Positions 35,839 through 44,655 are shown, numbered from the stretch's first letter. The stretch: DNA of 64,000 nucleotides from Syntrophobacter sp963666995 (GCA_963666995.1 OY762941.1:4030001-4094000), one strand, 5' to 3'. Notes: generated from the sequence alone by a model not told the origin. A program made the numbers and translations.

Positions 35839-36122
35839 AGCGTTTGAGCATCGAACAATTGCTGGGTCTGAACAAATTTGTCGTGGATGACGACGAGGCT
35901 CACATTGTCGTAAAGAAGGAAATCTGTTCCTCCTGCCGGCCGAAACCATGCACGGTTGCATGCCCGGCGGGCCTTTACTCCGTAAAAGACGGGGAACTCA
36001 GCTTCGACTACGCCGGCTGCCTGGAATGCGGGACATGCAGGGTCGTTTGTCCCAGGGCAAGCGAGGCGATCGAGTGGAAGTATCCCCGCGGGGGTTTTGG
36101 AGTCAGCTTCAGATACGGATGA
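35835..36122 (+). CDS. fixX: FixX-like ferredoxin
   Basis: About 95 residues. Cysteines occur as CSSCRPKPCTVACPAGLYSV and CLECGTCRVVCPRASEAIEW, the FixX/ETF-QO C-terminal pattern that supplies a [4Fe-4S] cluster to FixC. TTG 35835 overlapping the fixC stop and preceded by GGAG at 35821-35824 is the preferred start; a GTG at 35814 is also in frame. FixC plus FixX equals a split ETF-QO. FixABCX can also bifurcate electrons between ferredoxin and quinone. Confidence 0.9.
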   Translation: MKRLSIEQLLGLNKFVVDDDEAHIVVKKEICSSCRPKPCTVACPAGLYSVKDGELSFDYAGCLECGTCRVVCPRASEAIEWKYPRGGFGVSFRYG

Positions 36123-36310
36123 GAACTTTTGGGCATCTGAAGGTTGTGGGGTGAGGGCTGCTGAGAATTTGCCGGACTGGACATTGTGCCTCTTTTGGGC
36201 GGACCTTTTGGAAAGGAGGTTTCTTAAGTAAATAGCATCGAATCTACTGGGCGTTTGTCTGATGGCTGATTAAATCCCAATGAAATAATCAACTTACGGA
36301 GGGTAGGCCA

Positions 36311-37648
36311 GTGAGCGAATACGTTGCTGAAGTGAGCAGAGCAAAGGGTGAACCTGCCGAGTTGGCAAAGAGAATGCTTCGTTATCGGTGGGTTTGCTAT
36401 GGAATGCTGTTGCTAACCTACATCTTTGTCTATTTTGATCGAGTCGCACCGGCTGTGGTTGCGCCCGAACTGATGAAGGAATTTGGTTTGACGGCAACCA
36501 GCCTGGGTATTCTGTCATCGATGTATTTCTACCCTTACGCTTTCATGCAGATTCCATCGGGGATATTGTCCGACTACCTTGGCCCCCGGTTCTCTGTGGG
36601 TACCTTCTTCATTGTCGCCGCGATCGGTACGGCACTGTTCGGGCTCGCCCACAGCTTCGGAGTGATTATTTTCGGCCGCTTCCTGATGGGTGTCGGTGTG
36701 GCCGTTGTGTGGATACCCTGCATGCGGATCCTGGCCAACTGGTTCCGCCCGAATGAATTTTCTACCCTTACCGGAATGATGCTCACCTGGGGCAATGCCG
36801 GCGCCATCCTGGCTTCCGCGCCGCTTGCCTTTCTGGTGGGCCTTGTCGGGTGGCGATATTCATTCTTCTGGCTGGGTGCTTTCATGGTGATCCTGGCGGG
36901 TTTGAACTTCGTTGTGTTGAGGAACAAACCGAGCGACAAGGGGTACCCTACCGTTTCTGAGATTGACGGTGTTGAGTACTACGCACAGGCGGGTGTGAAA
37001 GTTCCCTTCGTTGCAAACATCAAGAAGCTCTTCAAGATGAAGAACTACTGGCTGATCGCCGTCTATGCCTTCATGATTTATGGAACCGTCATGGGATTTC
37101 AGGGCCTCTGGTGCATTCCCTACCTCCAGCAGATCTATGGATTGCCCAAGCAGGAAGCCGCCAATATGCTCATGTTCTGGCCCATCGGCATGGCGCTGGG
37201 CTGCCTCGCCGCCGGGTGGGTGTCCGACCGTGTCCTGAAGTCGAGAAGGAAGACATCCCTCTACGGGATCATCATCTATGCAGTCACCTGGGTGCCGGTC
37301 GTCCTCTGGCCCGGTGTGATCCCGGTCGGTGCATTCTATCCGCTGCTGTTCATCATGGGGTTCTTCTGCGGGGCCTATGTACCGAACTACGCGCACATCG
37401 CCGAGGGGCAGCCTCACAGTTTCATCGCGACAGCCAACGGCATGGTCAACATCTGGTATTTCGTGGGTGGGGCCTTGTTCCAGGCGGTGATGGGAATCGT
37501 ATTGGACGCCTACGGGAAGGTCGGCGACAAATTCCCGGTTGAAGCTTATAAGATGGCCTTCCTCCTCTGCCTGCTTTCTCTGCTGATCGGCGCTGTCGCC
37601 ATGTACTTCACCGAGGACACGAAGGTTATAACGAAGAAAAGCGCTTAA
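36311..37648 (+). CDS. MFS transporter
   Basis: 445 residues, 12 predicted membrane helices in two halves. The loop between helices 2 and 3 reads SGILSDYLGPRFSVG, matching the MFS signature, and the equivalent in the second half is GWVSDRVLKSRRK. It probably moves an organic acid or its conjugate base. The GTG start at 36311 has GGAGGG upstream. It lies 188 bases after fixX and is likely the uptake step for the operon's substrate, though it may have its own promoter. Confidence 0.88.
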   Translation: MSEYVAEVSRAKGEPAELAKRMLRYRWVCYGMLLLTYIFVYFDRVAPAVVAPELMKEFGLTATSLGILSSMYFYPYAFMQIPSGILSDYLGPRFSVGTFFIVAAIGTALFGLAHSFGVIIFGRFLMGVGVAVVWIPCMRILANWFRPNEFSTLTGMMLTWGNAGAILASAPLAFLVGLVGWRYSFFWLGAFMVILAGLNFVVLRNKPSDKGYPTVSEIDGVEYYAQAGVKVPFVANIKKLFKMKNYWLIAVYAFMIYGTVMGFQGLWCIPYLQQIYGLPKQEAANMLMFWPIGMALGCLAAGWVSDRVLKSRRKTSLYGIIIYAVTWVPVVLWPGVIPVGAFYPLLFIMGFFCGAYVPNYAHIAEGQPHSFIATANGMVNIWYFVGGALFQAVMGIVLDAYGKVGDKFPVEAYKMAFLLCLLSLLIGAVAMYFTEDTKVITKKSA

Positions 37649-38027
37649 GAGTCAATTATCCCTGCAATAACGCAGCATGAACATCCTGGACGGGGGGTGC
37701 AGCCCAATGGTTGCACCCCCTTTCGCCTTTGTTCGTGTCGTGCTGATGCTCGAAAGGCCAAATGCTCGCGGGCATGCATTTCTTGACCCTTGCCCACATG
37801 TCCTCAAAGAACTCTTGAGATTTTCCGGTGGCCGGAATAGTATCCTCAATGGGCGATGCGGGCGGATTTGTGGATTCCGGCGCAATCATCTATCCGACAC
37901 GGTTCGTGGGAAGATTTCCCGAGTCTTGACATCAGGTTCTTCACAACGGATGAGATCGCTTATACTTGGGCTGCGATGGCGGGCAGATGCATCGAAGAAA
38001 GTCTTTGGATCGAGGAAAGGGAGTATT
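37649..38027. other. Intergenic region with a hairpin, no gene recognised
   Basis: 379 bases between the MFS gene and the lipoprotein gene. Apart from the terminator-like hairpin at 37693-37726 no feature stands out. An open frame continuing into the lipoprotein gene is not protein-like. Confidence 0.5.
37693..37726 (+). terminator. Putative Rho-independent terminator after the MFS gene
   Basis: A 9-bp stem GGGGGTGCA/TGCACCCCC with a 10-base loop is followed by TTTCGCCTTT, only a partial T-tract. It would end the CoA-transferase to MFS transcript. Confidence 0.55.
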
Positions 38028-38549
38028 ATGAATTATTTCAAGGGGATCATCCTGATTGCAGCGGTTGTTGCCGTCTTGGCGTCTTGCAGTTACCTCCCGT
38101 ATCACCTGGGAAGCAGCACCGCCAGTGTCAGGGTCACCAACCTGGAACTGCCCGATGTCATTCGAGAAGGGCTCCCATATGATGTTTCGGTGTCTTTCGA
38201 TTCGGACCGTCCGCCTCATTTCCAGAAGGCATGTTTCAGATGGGTTGCCGAGCAGATTTCCGGTTATTCGCCTTCTCTTTACTGTAATTCGACCGAGGTC
38301 AACAGCAATCAACCGTTGGGGTCAGCCTGCGGGCAGTGGTCGTCTGAGGGGATGGTGCAGTCGTCTCCCGAGTTTTGTGTCGGGGTTGAAAATATGAGAA
38401 TCGACATGCCGGGCAGGATGCTCGTGAGGATCCAGCCTCAGGATTTGAAAACAGGGTATAACAAGCTGGAAGGGTATTTTGAGTACCTTGAAGACGGGCA
38501 GTTGATCAAAACGAATAAGGCGGACACACATATCCTGGTGGACAAGTAG
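38028..38549 (+). CDS. Small predicted lipoprotein of unknown function
   Basis: 173 residues. N-terminal signal with lipobox: MNYFKGIILIAAVVAVLASC, where the cysteine would be lipidated. The mature part has an even mix of strands with five cysteines, including YCN and SPEFCVG, so disulfides in the periplasm are possible. The frame is open far upstream, but ATG 38028 with GGGAG is the only start that yields a signal peptide. No family recognised. Confidence 0.75.
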   Translation: MNYFKGIILIAAVVAVLASCSYLPYHLGSSTASVRVTNLELPDVIREGLPYDVSVSFDSDRPPHFQKACFRWVAEQISGYSPSLYCNSTEVNSNQPLGSACGQWSSEGMVQSSPEFCVGVENMRIDMPGRMLVRIQPQDLKTGYNKLEGYFEYLEDGQLIKTNKADTHILVDK

Positions 38550-38725
38550 AAGGACGCTGGGGATCGATTGCCGATGCGGTCAGGGGAAAGGAGAGGATGA
38601 ACTCCGGCAATGGACGGCAATTAACGAGCAGACCAGGGATTCAGGACGCATCAGCAGCGAGTGCGACTTGTACAGGCCGTCAAGAGAGTGTTTGCGGAAA
38701 ACTCCGGATGTGAAAGGAGAACGCC

Positions 38726-40216
38726 ATGGCCCTGATGACCCCGAAACAATTTGAAGAAAGTCTGAAAAGCCTCAAGCCCCGTGTGTTCATGAACGGGAAG
38801 AAGGTGGACAGCATACTTGAAAACCGAAATACCCGCACCGTGGTCGAAGCCAACAAGGCGAGTTACGAATGGGCGCTGGACCCCCGCTACAAGCATATCA
38901 TGTCCTGCCATTCTCCACTCATCAATGACACGGTCAACCGCTACACGTACATAAGCGCCTCCAACGACGACCTTGTGAAGAAGGCCGAGGCCGGGACCTT
39001 CACTTCGGAGATGCTCGGGACCTGCATCTATCGATGCGTGGGATACGATGCCTTCCATTCCCTCGCCGCCACATGCTGGGAGATGGACAGGGACTTGGGC
39101 ACAGAGTACTACCCCCGGTTCCTGGAATACCTCAAGATGGTTCAGCGAAAAGACCTGTCCGTGGCCGGCGCGCTTACCGAACCGCGTGGAAAGCGGGGTC
39201 AGAAGACCCTGGACTGGCCGGACCCTTTCCTGTCCCTGAAGATTGTGGACAGGAATAAAGACGGCATCGTCGTGCGCGGAGCCAAGATCAACATCAGCGG
39301 AGCTTTTGCCAGCCATGAATTGCTTGTTTTGCCCCAGTCCAACCATTCCAAAGGGGAAGAGGACTACGCCGTGGCGTTCTCAACTCCCACCGATGCCGAA
39401 GGAATCACCTACGTTTGCCAGTACTCGCCTTATTCCGCGGAAAGAGACGCGGCCTCCGACCTGGAGGAACTGGGGAATCCCCGGTTTGGCCAGAGGGAGA
39501 CATCTCTCGTGATCTTCGATAACGTGTTCGTACCCTGGGATCGGGTCTTCCATTGCGGGGAATACAGATACTCGGGAAAATTCGTGACCCGGTTTGCCAA
39601 GACCCACAGGATGACCTGCGGAGGCACGTGCAAAGTGGGCTTCATGAATCAGATCATCGGCGCCTGCAAGCTGATCCAGGAATACAAAGGGCTCGAGAAC
39701 GTCAGCCATATCAACGATCAAATCACCGAAATGGTCGTTTTGAGGGAGACGGGAAGGGCGTGCGGTATGGCGGCTGCAATGAAGGGTAAGGAAGATCCCC
39801 CGGGTTCCGGTGTTTACCTGCCTGACGAAGTGATGGGCAATGTGGCGAAGCTGAACATCTGCAACGCCTTCTGGCGGGTCATGGCTCTCGCCGGCGATAT
39901 CGGCGGCGGCTTGATAGTGACCATGCCTTCCCTGAAAGAACTGAAGAATCCCGAGGTGAAGGATTATGTGAGGGAATTCTACAGCTTCGGGTCCGATGAA
40001 CCCACTGAGAATATCCTGAAGGTTCACAAGCTTCTGCAGCACTGGACTGCCGGACAGCACGGGGTGGCGACCTGGCACGGCGCAGGGCCGGTCATGGCCC
40101 AGAAGATCATGCTGCAGCGGGTTGTCGATTTTGAACATGACAAGAATCTAGTCAGGCAGACCCTGAACCTGAAAGAGAAGGACCGGAAAGAAAAGAAGGA
40201 AGAGCGCAAGGAATAG
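38726..40216 (+). CDS. 4-hydroxybutyryl-CoA dehydratase-family flavoprotein, second paralogue
   Basis: 496 residues. Compared with AbfD, the first cluster pair is kept with the right spacing (TCIYRCVG: C-x3-C). The second site reads FAKTHRMTCGGTCKVG: the histidine and following cysteine are both present, and lysine (K300 equivalent) is kept, but one residue is inserted between them. It is thus closer to a true dehydratase than the paralogue at 29917. AAGGAG lies 6 bases before the ATG. A lysine/glutamate-rich tail ends the protein. It probably acts on a CoA ester in the same pathway. Confidence 0.88.
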   Translation: MALMTPKQFEESLKSLKPRVFMNGKKVDSILENRNTRTVVEANKASYEWALDPRYKHIMSCHSPLINDTVNRYTYISASNDDLVKKAEAGTFTSEMLGTCIYRCVGYDAFHSLAATCWEMDRDLGTEYYPRFLEYLKMVQRKDLSVAGALTEPRGKRGQKTLDWPDPFLSLKIVDRNKDGIVVRGAKINISGAFASHELLVLPQSNHSKGEEDYAVAFSTPTDAEGITYVCQYSPYSAERDAASDLEELGNPRFGQRETSLVIFDNVFVPWDRVFHCGEYRYSGKFVTRFAKTHRMTCGGTCKVGFMNQIIGACKLIQEYKGLENVSHINDQITEMVVLRETGRACGMAAAMKGKEDPPGSGVYLPDEVMGNVAKLNICNAFWRVMALAGDIGGGLIVTMPSLKELKNPEVKDYVREFYSFGSDEPTENILKVHKLLQHWTAGQHGVATWHGAGPVMAQKIMLQRVVDFEHDKNLVRQTLNLKEKDRKEKKEERKE

Positions 40217-40288
40217 AGCGAACCGATACGCCTCTTGCTTCAGTACCCGGATAGGGATTTGCTTAACGAACCGGGGGGTATTCGAAAA

Positions 40289-40480
40289 GGGGCTGTTGCC
40301 CAAAGGAAAAACCGGGGCCGGATGAAATCAGGATTCGTCATTCCGGCGGAGGCCGGAATCCAGACTCTTTGAAATTATTGCATAATTCCAATTAACGGCA
40401 TTGGACCCCGGCTTTCGCCAAGGTGACGTTCCCGGACAGACGGCTCATTTTTCACCTGGATTCTGTCTGGGCAACAGGCC
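40289..40480. repeat. Inverted-end repeat containing another inserted repeat
   Basis: The left end GGCTGTTGCCCAAAGGAAAA and right end TTCTGTCTGGGCAACAGGCC match the ends of the 71-bp element at 63121-63191. CTCATTTTTC near the right end is also shared. Between them is foreign DNA: a second repeat (40336-40428). Confidence 0.65.
40336..40428. repeat. REP-like inverted repeat nested in the previous repeat
   Basis: CGTCATTCCGGCGGAGGCCG at 40336-40355 (continuing to 40363) and GGACCCCGGCTTTCGCC near 40403 (continuing to GGTGACG at 40428) form imperfect inverted ends. The CGTCATTCCGGCG...GCCGGAATCCAG pattern resembles widely dispersed bacterial extragenic repeats. Confidence 0.6.
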
Positions 40481-40563
40481 GGAAGATGATCCGCCATCCA
40501 CGAGGCGCGAATAGTGCCCGCCTTGTGCGGGGTAAAGTGAATTCCTGGCCGTGGGGTGGACTT

Positions 40564-40746
40564 AGGGCTTGTCCGTAAATAAATCCTTTGTGCTCGCATC
40601 CGGCTTTTGGCCCACTTCGGCCGCTCCTCAATCGCAAAATCCTCAACGTAGTCCAGCTACGCCTGCGGTTTTGCTCAATCGTTGCGACCAAAATCGGTCT
40701 CAAAATCCGGTGCGATCCCTAAAAGGCCTATTTACGGACAAGCCCT
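40564..40746. repeat. 183-bp palindrome-ended non-coding element
   Basis: Outer ends are inverted 18-bp repeats: AGGGCTTGTCCGTAAATA at 40564-40581 and its complement at 40729-40746. The centre contains CGTAG-TCCAG-CTACG flanked by further partly complementary arms (GCAAAATCC, GGTTTTGC). No open frame is apparent. It could be a MITE-like element or an RNA-forming REP. Confidence 0.65.
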
Positions 40747-40761
40747 TATTTTCCATCTCGA

Positions 40762-41439
40762 TCAAGCCGGCGGTTTTTCCCAGCGCGCGACCACAAAGGC
40801 CCCGGTATCGAGGCGCCGCAAGTCTCCGTCCTTTTCAATCTGCCTTGCCCGGTCCGGGTCATCTTGCTTCTGAAAGTGAATCGCGGTCCTGATCGAGGTC
40901 GGGAGCGGCACAAGAGCAGCCATGTCCGCCGGGGACCGGAAGCAGGCGTGCCGGAAGATGACGTGTCCCTCTTTGGCTGCGGCTTTCCTCCGGGCTGCCC
41001 AGGGACTCAGGCTGTTCAGGCTTGCAACCACGACAAGTCCGCCTGGCCTGGTAACCCTGAAAAGTTCTGCGATCCCGCCCCGGGCATCCTCGAGAAATTC
41101 TATGGCGGTCACGGAAACGGCCTTGTCAAAGGAAGCGTCCGCGAAAGGGAGTGCTCGCATATCGCCCTGGACCATGTGGAAAGGGCGGCCTGCCGCTTTC
41201 TTCCCGGCCCGCCTCAGCATGGGAAGAGAAAGCTCGAGCCCTGTGACTCGGGATCCGGCGGCAAGGAGGTCGAGGGTAAAAATGCCGGTGCCGCATCCCA
41301 CGTCCAGGATCCGTTCCCCCTGGCCCGGGCGGGTCATTTCGAGAAAAAGCCGACCCTCATACTCCCTCACCAGCCTGCCGATGGAACTCTCGAACCACTG
41401 ATCGTACTTTTCCGGCCAATCATCAAAAATCTCTGTCAT
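40762..41439 (-). CDS. Class I SAM-dependent methyltransferase
   Basis: 225 residues with motif I ILDVGCGTGIFTLDL, a motif II-type acid in VTGLELSLPML, QGDMRALPFADASFD, and RVTRPGGLVVVASLNS. It belongs to the UbiE/COG2226-like group; the substrate is unknown. The start ATG 41439 (MTEIFDDWPEKYDQWF) is chosen because an 88-residue extension is basic and not family-like. Confidence 0.85.
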   Translation of the reverse strand: MTEIFDDWPEKYDQWFESSIGRLVREYEGRLFLEMTRPGQGERILDVGCGTGIFTLDLLAAGSRVTGLELSLPMLRRAGKKAAGRPFHMVQGDMRALPFADASFDKAVSVTAIEFLEDARGGIAELFRVTRPGGLVVVASLNSLSPWAARRKAAAKEGHVIFRHACFRSPADMAALVPLPTSIRTAIHFQKQDDPDRARQIEKDGDLRRLDTGAFVVARWEKPPA

Positions 41440-41632
41440 TCTTTTAACCCCGGCGAAGCGAGAAGCCATCCGGCCGATGGACGTAAGAGGAAGCCCACGA
41501 GACATGCGCCGCCTGAATACTCGTCCGACTGAAAAAAGTTGATAAAAATAACGGATTGGCTGTCCATCACCCGGGGTGCCTCCCGGTTCCCCGTCATATG
41601 AGTTGCCTTCTATCCGTATGCTTTCGCCCTGT

Positions 41633-41998
41633 TCAAGGCACCTCAGCTTCCTCCCAGGCGATTTCTCCAAGACCAGGTATTTCTCTCTGCAGTCTTCCCA
41701 CAACCAATCCGAAGGGAGTGTCCTCTTTGGGGTGGTATGCAGCCGGGTAGGTGACGGTCTGCTCCACGAAGTAATGGCCGAAGCGAGGAAACCAAGAGTG
41801 ATCCGATCGGTCTATTGCCCAAGGGGTCGGCTGTTGCTCCGGTCCTGAGAATCCGCCATCTTGTAAGATCATGTCAACCACGCTTTCGAAGCAGTCTCCG
41901 GTCATGCGGGACCTCAAACTCCGACCGTATTTTACCAGCTCACCAGCATGCGGTCTAACCTTTGTTCTGCAAATGATTCTAAAGCAGGGGGTTGGCAT
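41633..41998 (-). CDS. Hypothetical protein
   Basis: A 121-residue frame starting 20 bases before the end of the small gene at 41979-42131, with AGGGA eight bases upstream, so translation could be coupled. Composition is protein-like (several Trp, Tyr, Phe), but no motif or family is recognised. It may be real or a remnant. Confidence 0.35.
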   Translation of the reverse strand: MPTPCFRIICRTKVRPHAGELVKYGRSLRSRMTGDCFESVVDMILQDGGFSGPEQQPTPWAIDRSDHSWFPRFGHYFVEQTVTYPAAYHPKEDTPFGLVVGRLQREIPGLGEIAWEEAEVP

Positions 41999-42131
41999 TC
42001 ATCATCCCTGCACATAGGCCGGCCAGCAACCCTTGCAGGTCGGTCCCAATCATCTCCAAAACCCTTTCGAGCCGGCTCTGAATCTCTTTGAAAACGCTGA
42101 CCTCCTCGGGTACACTGGCGCGAAATCCCAT
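41979..42131 (-). CDS. Small 50-residue protein with a strong ribosome site
   Basis: MGFRASVPEEVSVFKEIQSR begins a 50-residue frame. AAAAAGGAG is 7 bases before the ATG (an excellent Shine-Dalgarno). A likely helix covers residues 8-45. The end overlaps the next minus-strand frame at 41998 by 20 bases. No function can be assigned. Confidence 0.5.
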   Translation of the reverse strand: MGFRASVPEEVSVFKEIQSRLERVLEMIGTDLQGLLAGLCAGMMNANPLL

Positions 42132-42359
42132 GGTGCTTCTCCTTTTTGTGCGATTGTTAGTGGCAGGCTTTTTCTTTAACGGGGAAGTGCCTTTTTTCTA
42201 CCCTTTTGGAATTTGTGCCAGGAATCCTGCAAGGCCCCCCGGTCATTGCCGGTGGACCTTGCCAAAAGGGCGGTGTTGAACGATTCGGCGTAATGGGCTC
42301 AATTGATAGAAAAATCTTTTGAGCGTTGGCATATGACTGCAAGCGCGTAATTTCATTGA

Positions 42360-44249
42360 ATGGATGAGCATTATTTCCACGTCTCAAGATGCGTGGAATC
42401 AACAAGGGGGTTGCCGGTGGACCTGAACGCACCAAATGGGGAAGAATCCGCGGAAAAGGTAAGACGACACCTTGAGGATGAAATCGCCGGACCCACGGTG
42501 ACAGTGGAAGACCTTCGAGACAGCGAAGCCTATTTCAAGGGCATCGTGGAGGCTTTCGACGGATTCGTCTATGTCTGCTCCTCCGATAACCGCATCGAAT
42601 TCATTAATGACAGGGTGAGCGAACATATCGGTCGTGATGTCACGGGAGAACTCTGCCATAAGGCGGTCTATGAGCTGGATTCCCTTTGCCCATGGTGCAG
42701 GGAGCAGCCTGTCTTCCGGGGAGAAACGGTTCGCTATGAGTGCAAAAGTCCACGGAACAGGAAATGGTATCAGAACATAGCAACGCCCATCCATCGAAAG
42801 GACGGCTCCATTTCCAAGCTAAGCATGTGCCTGGACATTACTGAAAAGAAGGAGGCTGAGGAGGCGGTACTGGAAAGCGAACGAAAGCTCAAAACACTCA
42901 TGAACAATCTCCCGGGCATGGCGTATCGGTGCAAGGCCGACGAGACCTTCAGCATGGAGTTCGCCAGCAAGGGGAGCGCAAAGCTGCTGGGGTTTGAACC
43001 CCATCAACTGCTGGGTACCGGAGAAAATCGAACCGCCTTCCAAAACCTTGTCAATCCTGAGGATCGAAAAAACATGTTGCGGCAGGTGGCCATATCTGTA
43101 GATGAAAAACGACCATTTAGCTTCAACTATCGAATCCGAACGACCTCTGGAGAAGAAAAGTGGGTGTGGGAGCAAGGGGAAGGAGTCTTCTCCGATGATG
43201 GAGAACTCATAGCCCTGGAGGGATTCATCGCCGACGTGACCGCTCAGAAGGAGGTCGAGCTTGATCTTCGTGAAGAAAACAAGCGGCTGAGGTCTTCAAT
43301 CAAAGACCGGTACAATCTCGGCAATATCATCGGCAAGAGCCGCCCCATGCAGGAGGTTTATGAACTTATTCTAAAGGCGGCGTCCACAGACGCAAATATC
43401 ATCATAAGTGGTGAATCGGGAACCGGGAAAGAACTGGTGGCCCATGCAATTCATGACCTCAGTGCCCGCTCCAGGGGAGTTTTCGTTCCCATCAATTGCG
43501 GTGCCGTTCCGGAAAGCCTTCTGGAGAGTGAATTCTTCGGTCATCGAAAAGGAGCCTACACGGGGGCCAGTGCGGACACCGGCGGCTATCTGGACACTGC
43601 CGACGGCGGCACTTTGTTTTTGGATGAAGTAGGGGAGATTGGTCTGAGCGTGCAAGTGAAGCTCCTCAGGGCCATAGAGGGTAAAGGATACACGCCTGTT
43701 GGCGGCAACGAGCTTAAACGCTCCAATTTTCGGATTGTAGCGGCAACCAACCGCAACCTGGTGCAATTGGTGAGAGATGGAAAGATGAGGGAAGACTTCT
43801 TTTACAGAATCCATATCCTTCCCATTGTTCTTCCGCCACTGAGGAGGCGAAAGGATGATATTCCTTTACTGATAGACCACTTCCTGGAGCAGTACTGCGG
43901 GGGCGGCGAGAAGCCCGTTCTCCCATCGGAGGTGTGGGAGGCGCTGCAGAGCTACAGTTGGCCCGGCAATGTGAGAGAACTCCAGAATGTTCTCAACTCA
44001 TATGTTACCCTTGGGCGCCTGGATTTCATGGGCAAAATAGACGGCGGTGTTGAGCCCCCTGCCATCTCTTCGCTGTATGACGTTCCCAGTGATGTGAACG
44101 GACTCCGCAATGCGGTGGAAGCATTCGAAAAGAGACTGATCCTGCATACCCTGGAGAAAACACACTGGCACCGCGGAAAGGCTGCGTCCATCTTAAAACT
44201 CAATCGCCGAACCCTGCACAGAAAAATGGAAACACATGGTATCGAATAG
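42360..44249 (+). CDS. Two-PAS sigma-54-dependent transcriptional activator
   Basis: 629 residues. PAS1 (about 55-165) contains LCHKAVYELDSLCPWC, a cysteine-rich segment that could bind a metal or sense redox. PAS2 covers about 175-297. The AAA+ domain has Walker A GESGTGKE (351-358), the contact loop GAYTGA (398-403, Tyr for Phe) and TLFLDEVGE. A Fis-type helix-turn-helix (HRGKAASILKLNRRTLHRKM) ends it. Start ATG 42360 is taken; GTG 42417 with AAGGGGG 6 bases upstream is a good alternative. Its stop is 8 bases before the first repeated dyad, so it is the obvious regulator of the two following operons. Confidence 0.94.
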   Translation: MDEHYFHVSRCVESTRGLPVDLNAPNGEESAEKVRRHLEDEIAGPTVTVEDLRDSEAYFKGIVEAFDGFVYVCSSDNRIEFINDRVSEHIGRDVTGELCHKAVYELDSLCPWCREQPVFRGETVRYECKSPRNRKWYQNIATPIHRKDGSISKLSMCLDITEKKEAEEAVLESERKLKTLMNNLPGMAYRCKADETFSMEFASKGSAKLLGFEPHQLLGTGENRTAFQNLVNPEDRKNMLRQVAISVDEKRPFSFNYRIRTTSGEEKWVWEQGEGVFSDDGELIALEGFIADVTAQKEVELDLREENKRLRSSIKDRYNLGNIIGKSRPMQEVYELILKAASTDANIIISGESGTGKELVAHAIHDLSARSRGVFVPINCGAVPESLLESEFFGHRKGAYTGASADTGGYLDTADGGTLFLDEVGEIGLSVQVKLLRAIEGKGYTPVGGNELKRSNFRIVAATNRNLVQLVRDGKMREDFFYRIHILPIVLPPLRRRKDDIPLLIDHFLEQYCGGGEKPVLPSEVWEALQSYSWPGNVRELQNVLNSYVTLGRLDFMGKIDGGVEPPAISSLYDVPSDVNGLRNAVEAFEKRLILHTLEKTHWHRGKAASILKLNRRTLHRKMETHGIE

Positions 44250-44346
44250 CCCAAATTGGGGCAAAAATGTCTCTATCGCAATTTATCTTTGGACTTCAGG
44301 GCAATAGGCCTGGTGATCCCATTTGGTGGGACAAGCCTGTCCCATC
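44246..44346 (+). promoter_or_regulatory. Activator control element A (paired dyads)
   Basis: Two inverted repeats with the pattern GGGRCA-N4-TGTCYC: GGGGCA-AAAA-TGTCTC (44258-44273) and GGGACA-AGCC-TGTCCC (44328-44343), 70 bases apart. The whole 101-base block aligns without gaps to 51852-51952, about 74 of 101 positions matching by hand count. It sits between the activator gene and the TRAP operon. Confidence 0.8.
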
Positions 44347-44424
44347 TCCTCTTCACGTCATTGGCCGACCCTTTATCCAACTAATAGTATATATTTCAGT
44401 ATGTTAAGCTTAACCTGCTTCGCA

Positions 44425-44440
44425 TGGCACGCGTCATGCA
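44425..44440 (+). promoter_or_regulatory. Candidate -24/-12 promoter for the TRAP operon
   Basis: TGGCACGCGTCATGCA has the invariant GG and GC ten bases apart; the -12 core is ATGC instead of TTGC. It lies 97 bases after the start of the second dyad. A shared ATATTTCAG occurs at 44391. The leader to dctP would be about 490 bases, unusually long. Confidence 0.55.
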
Positions 44441-44496
44441 CTACCGTCTTGCCTTAGACCTCTCAATCGTGTGTCCATTCCAGATCCGGAGAACTC

Positions 44497-44655
44497 ATGA
44501 TGGCTTTTCTTTTTGAGAAGAATTGTGAAAAACAGGCCCATGCAATCAGTTTCTGCAAGGGAGCGGGCATCAGGCCGGCGTGCCTGCAAATAGCTCAAGG
44601 GCATTGGAACAGGTTACCGGTGGAGCATTTGACCCGTGTTCATGCCTGGTCCTGA
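44497..44655 (+). CDS. Possible 52-residue leader peptide
   Basis: Frame MMAFLFEKNCEKQAHAISFC onward, 52 residues, with GGAG 5 bases before the first ATG. It lies in the long leader between the candidate promoter and dctP. No family recognised; it may be an unused frame. Confidence 0.25.
   Translation: MMAFLFEKNCEKQAHAISFCKGAGIRPACLQIAQGHWNRLPVEHLTRVHAWS

Noticed and set aside
40564..40746. Palindromic element as a CRISPR fragment
   Set aside because: There are only two inverted ends, no direct repeats and no regular spacers.
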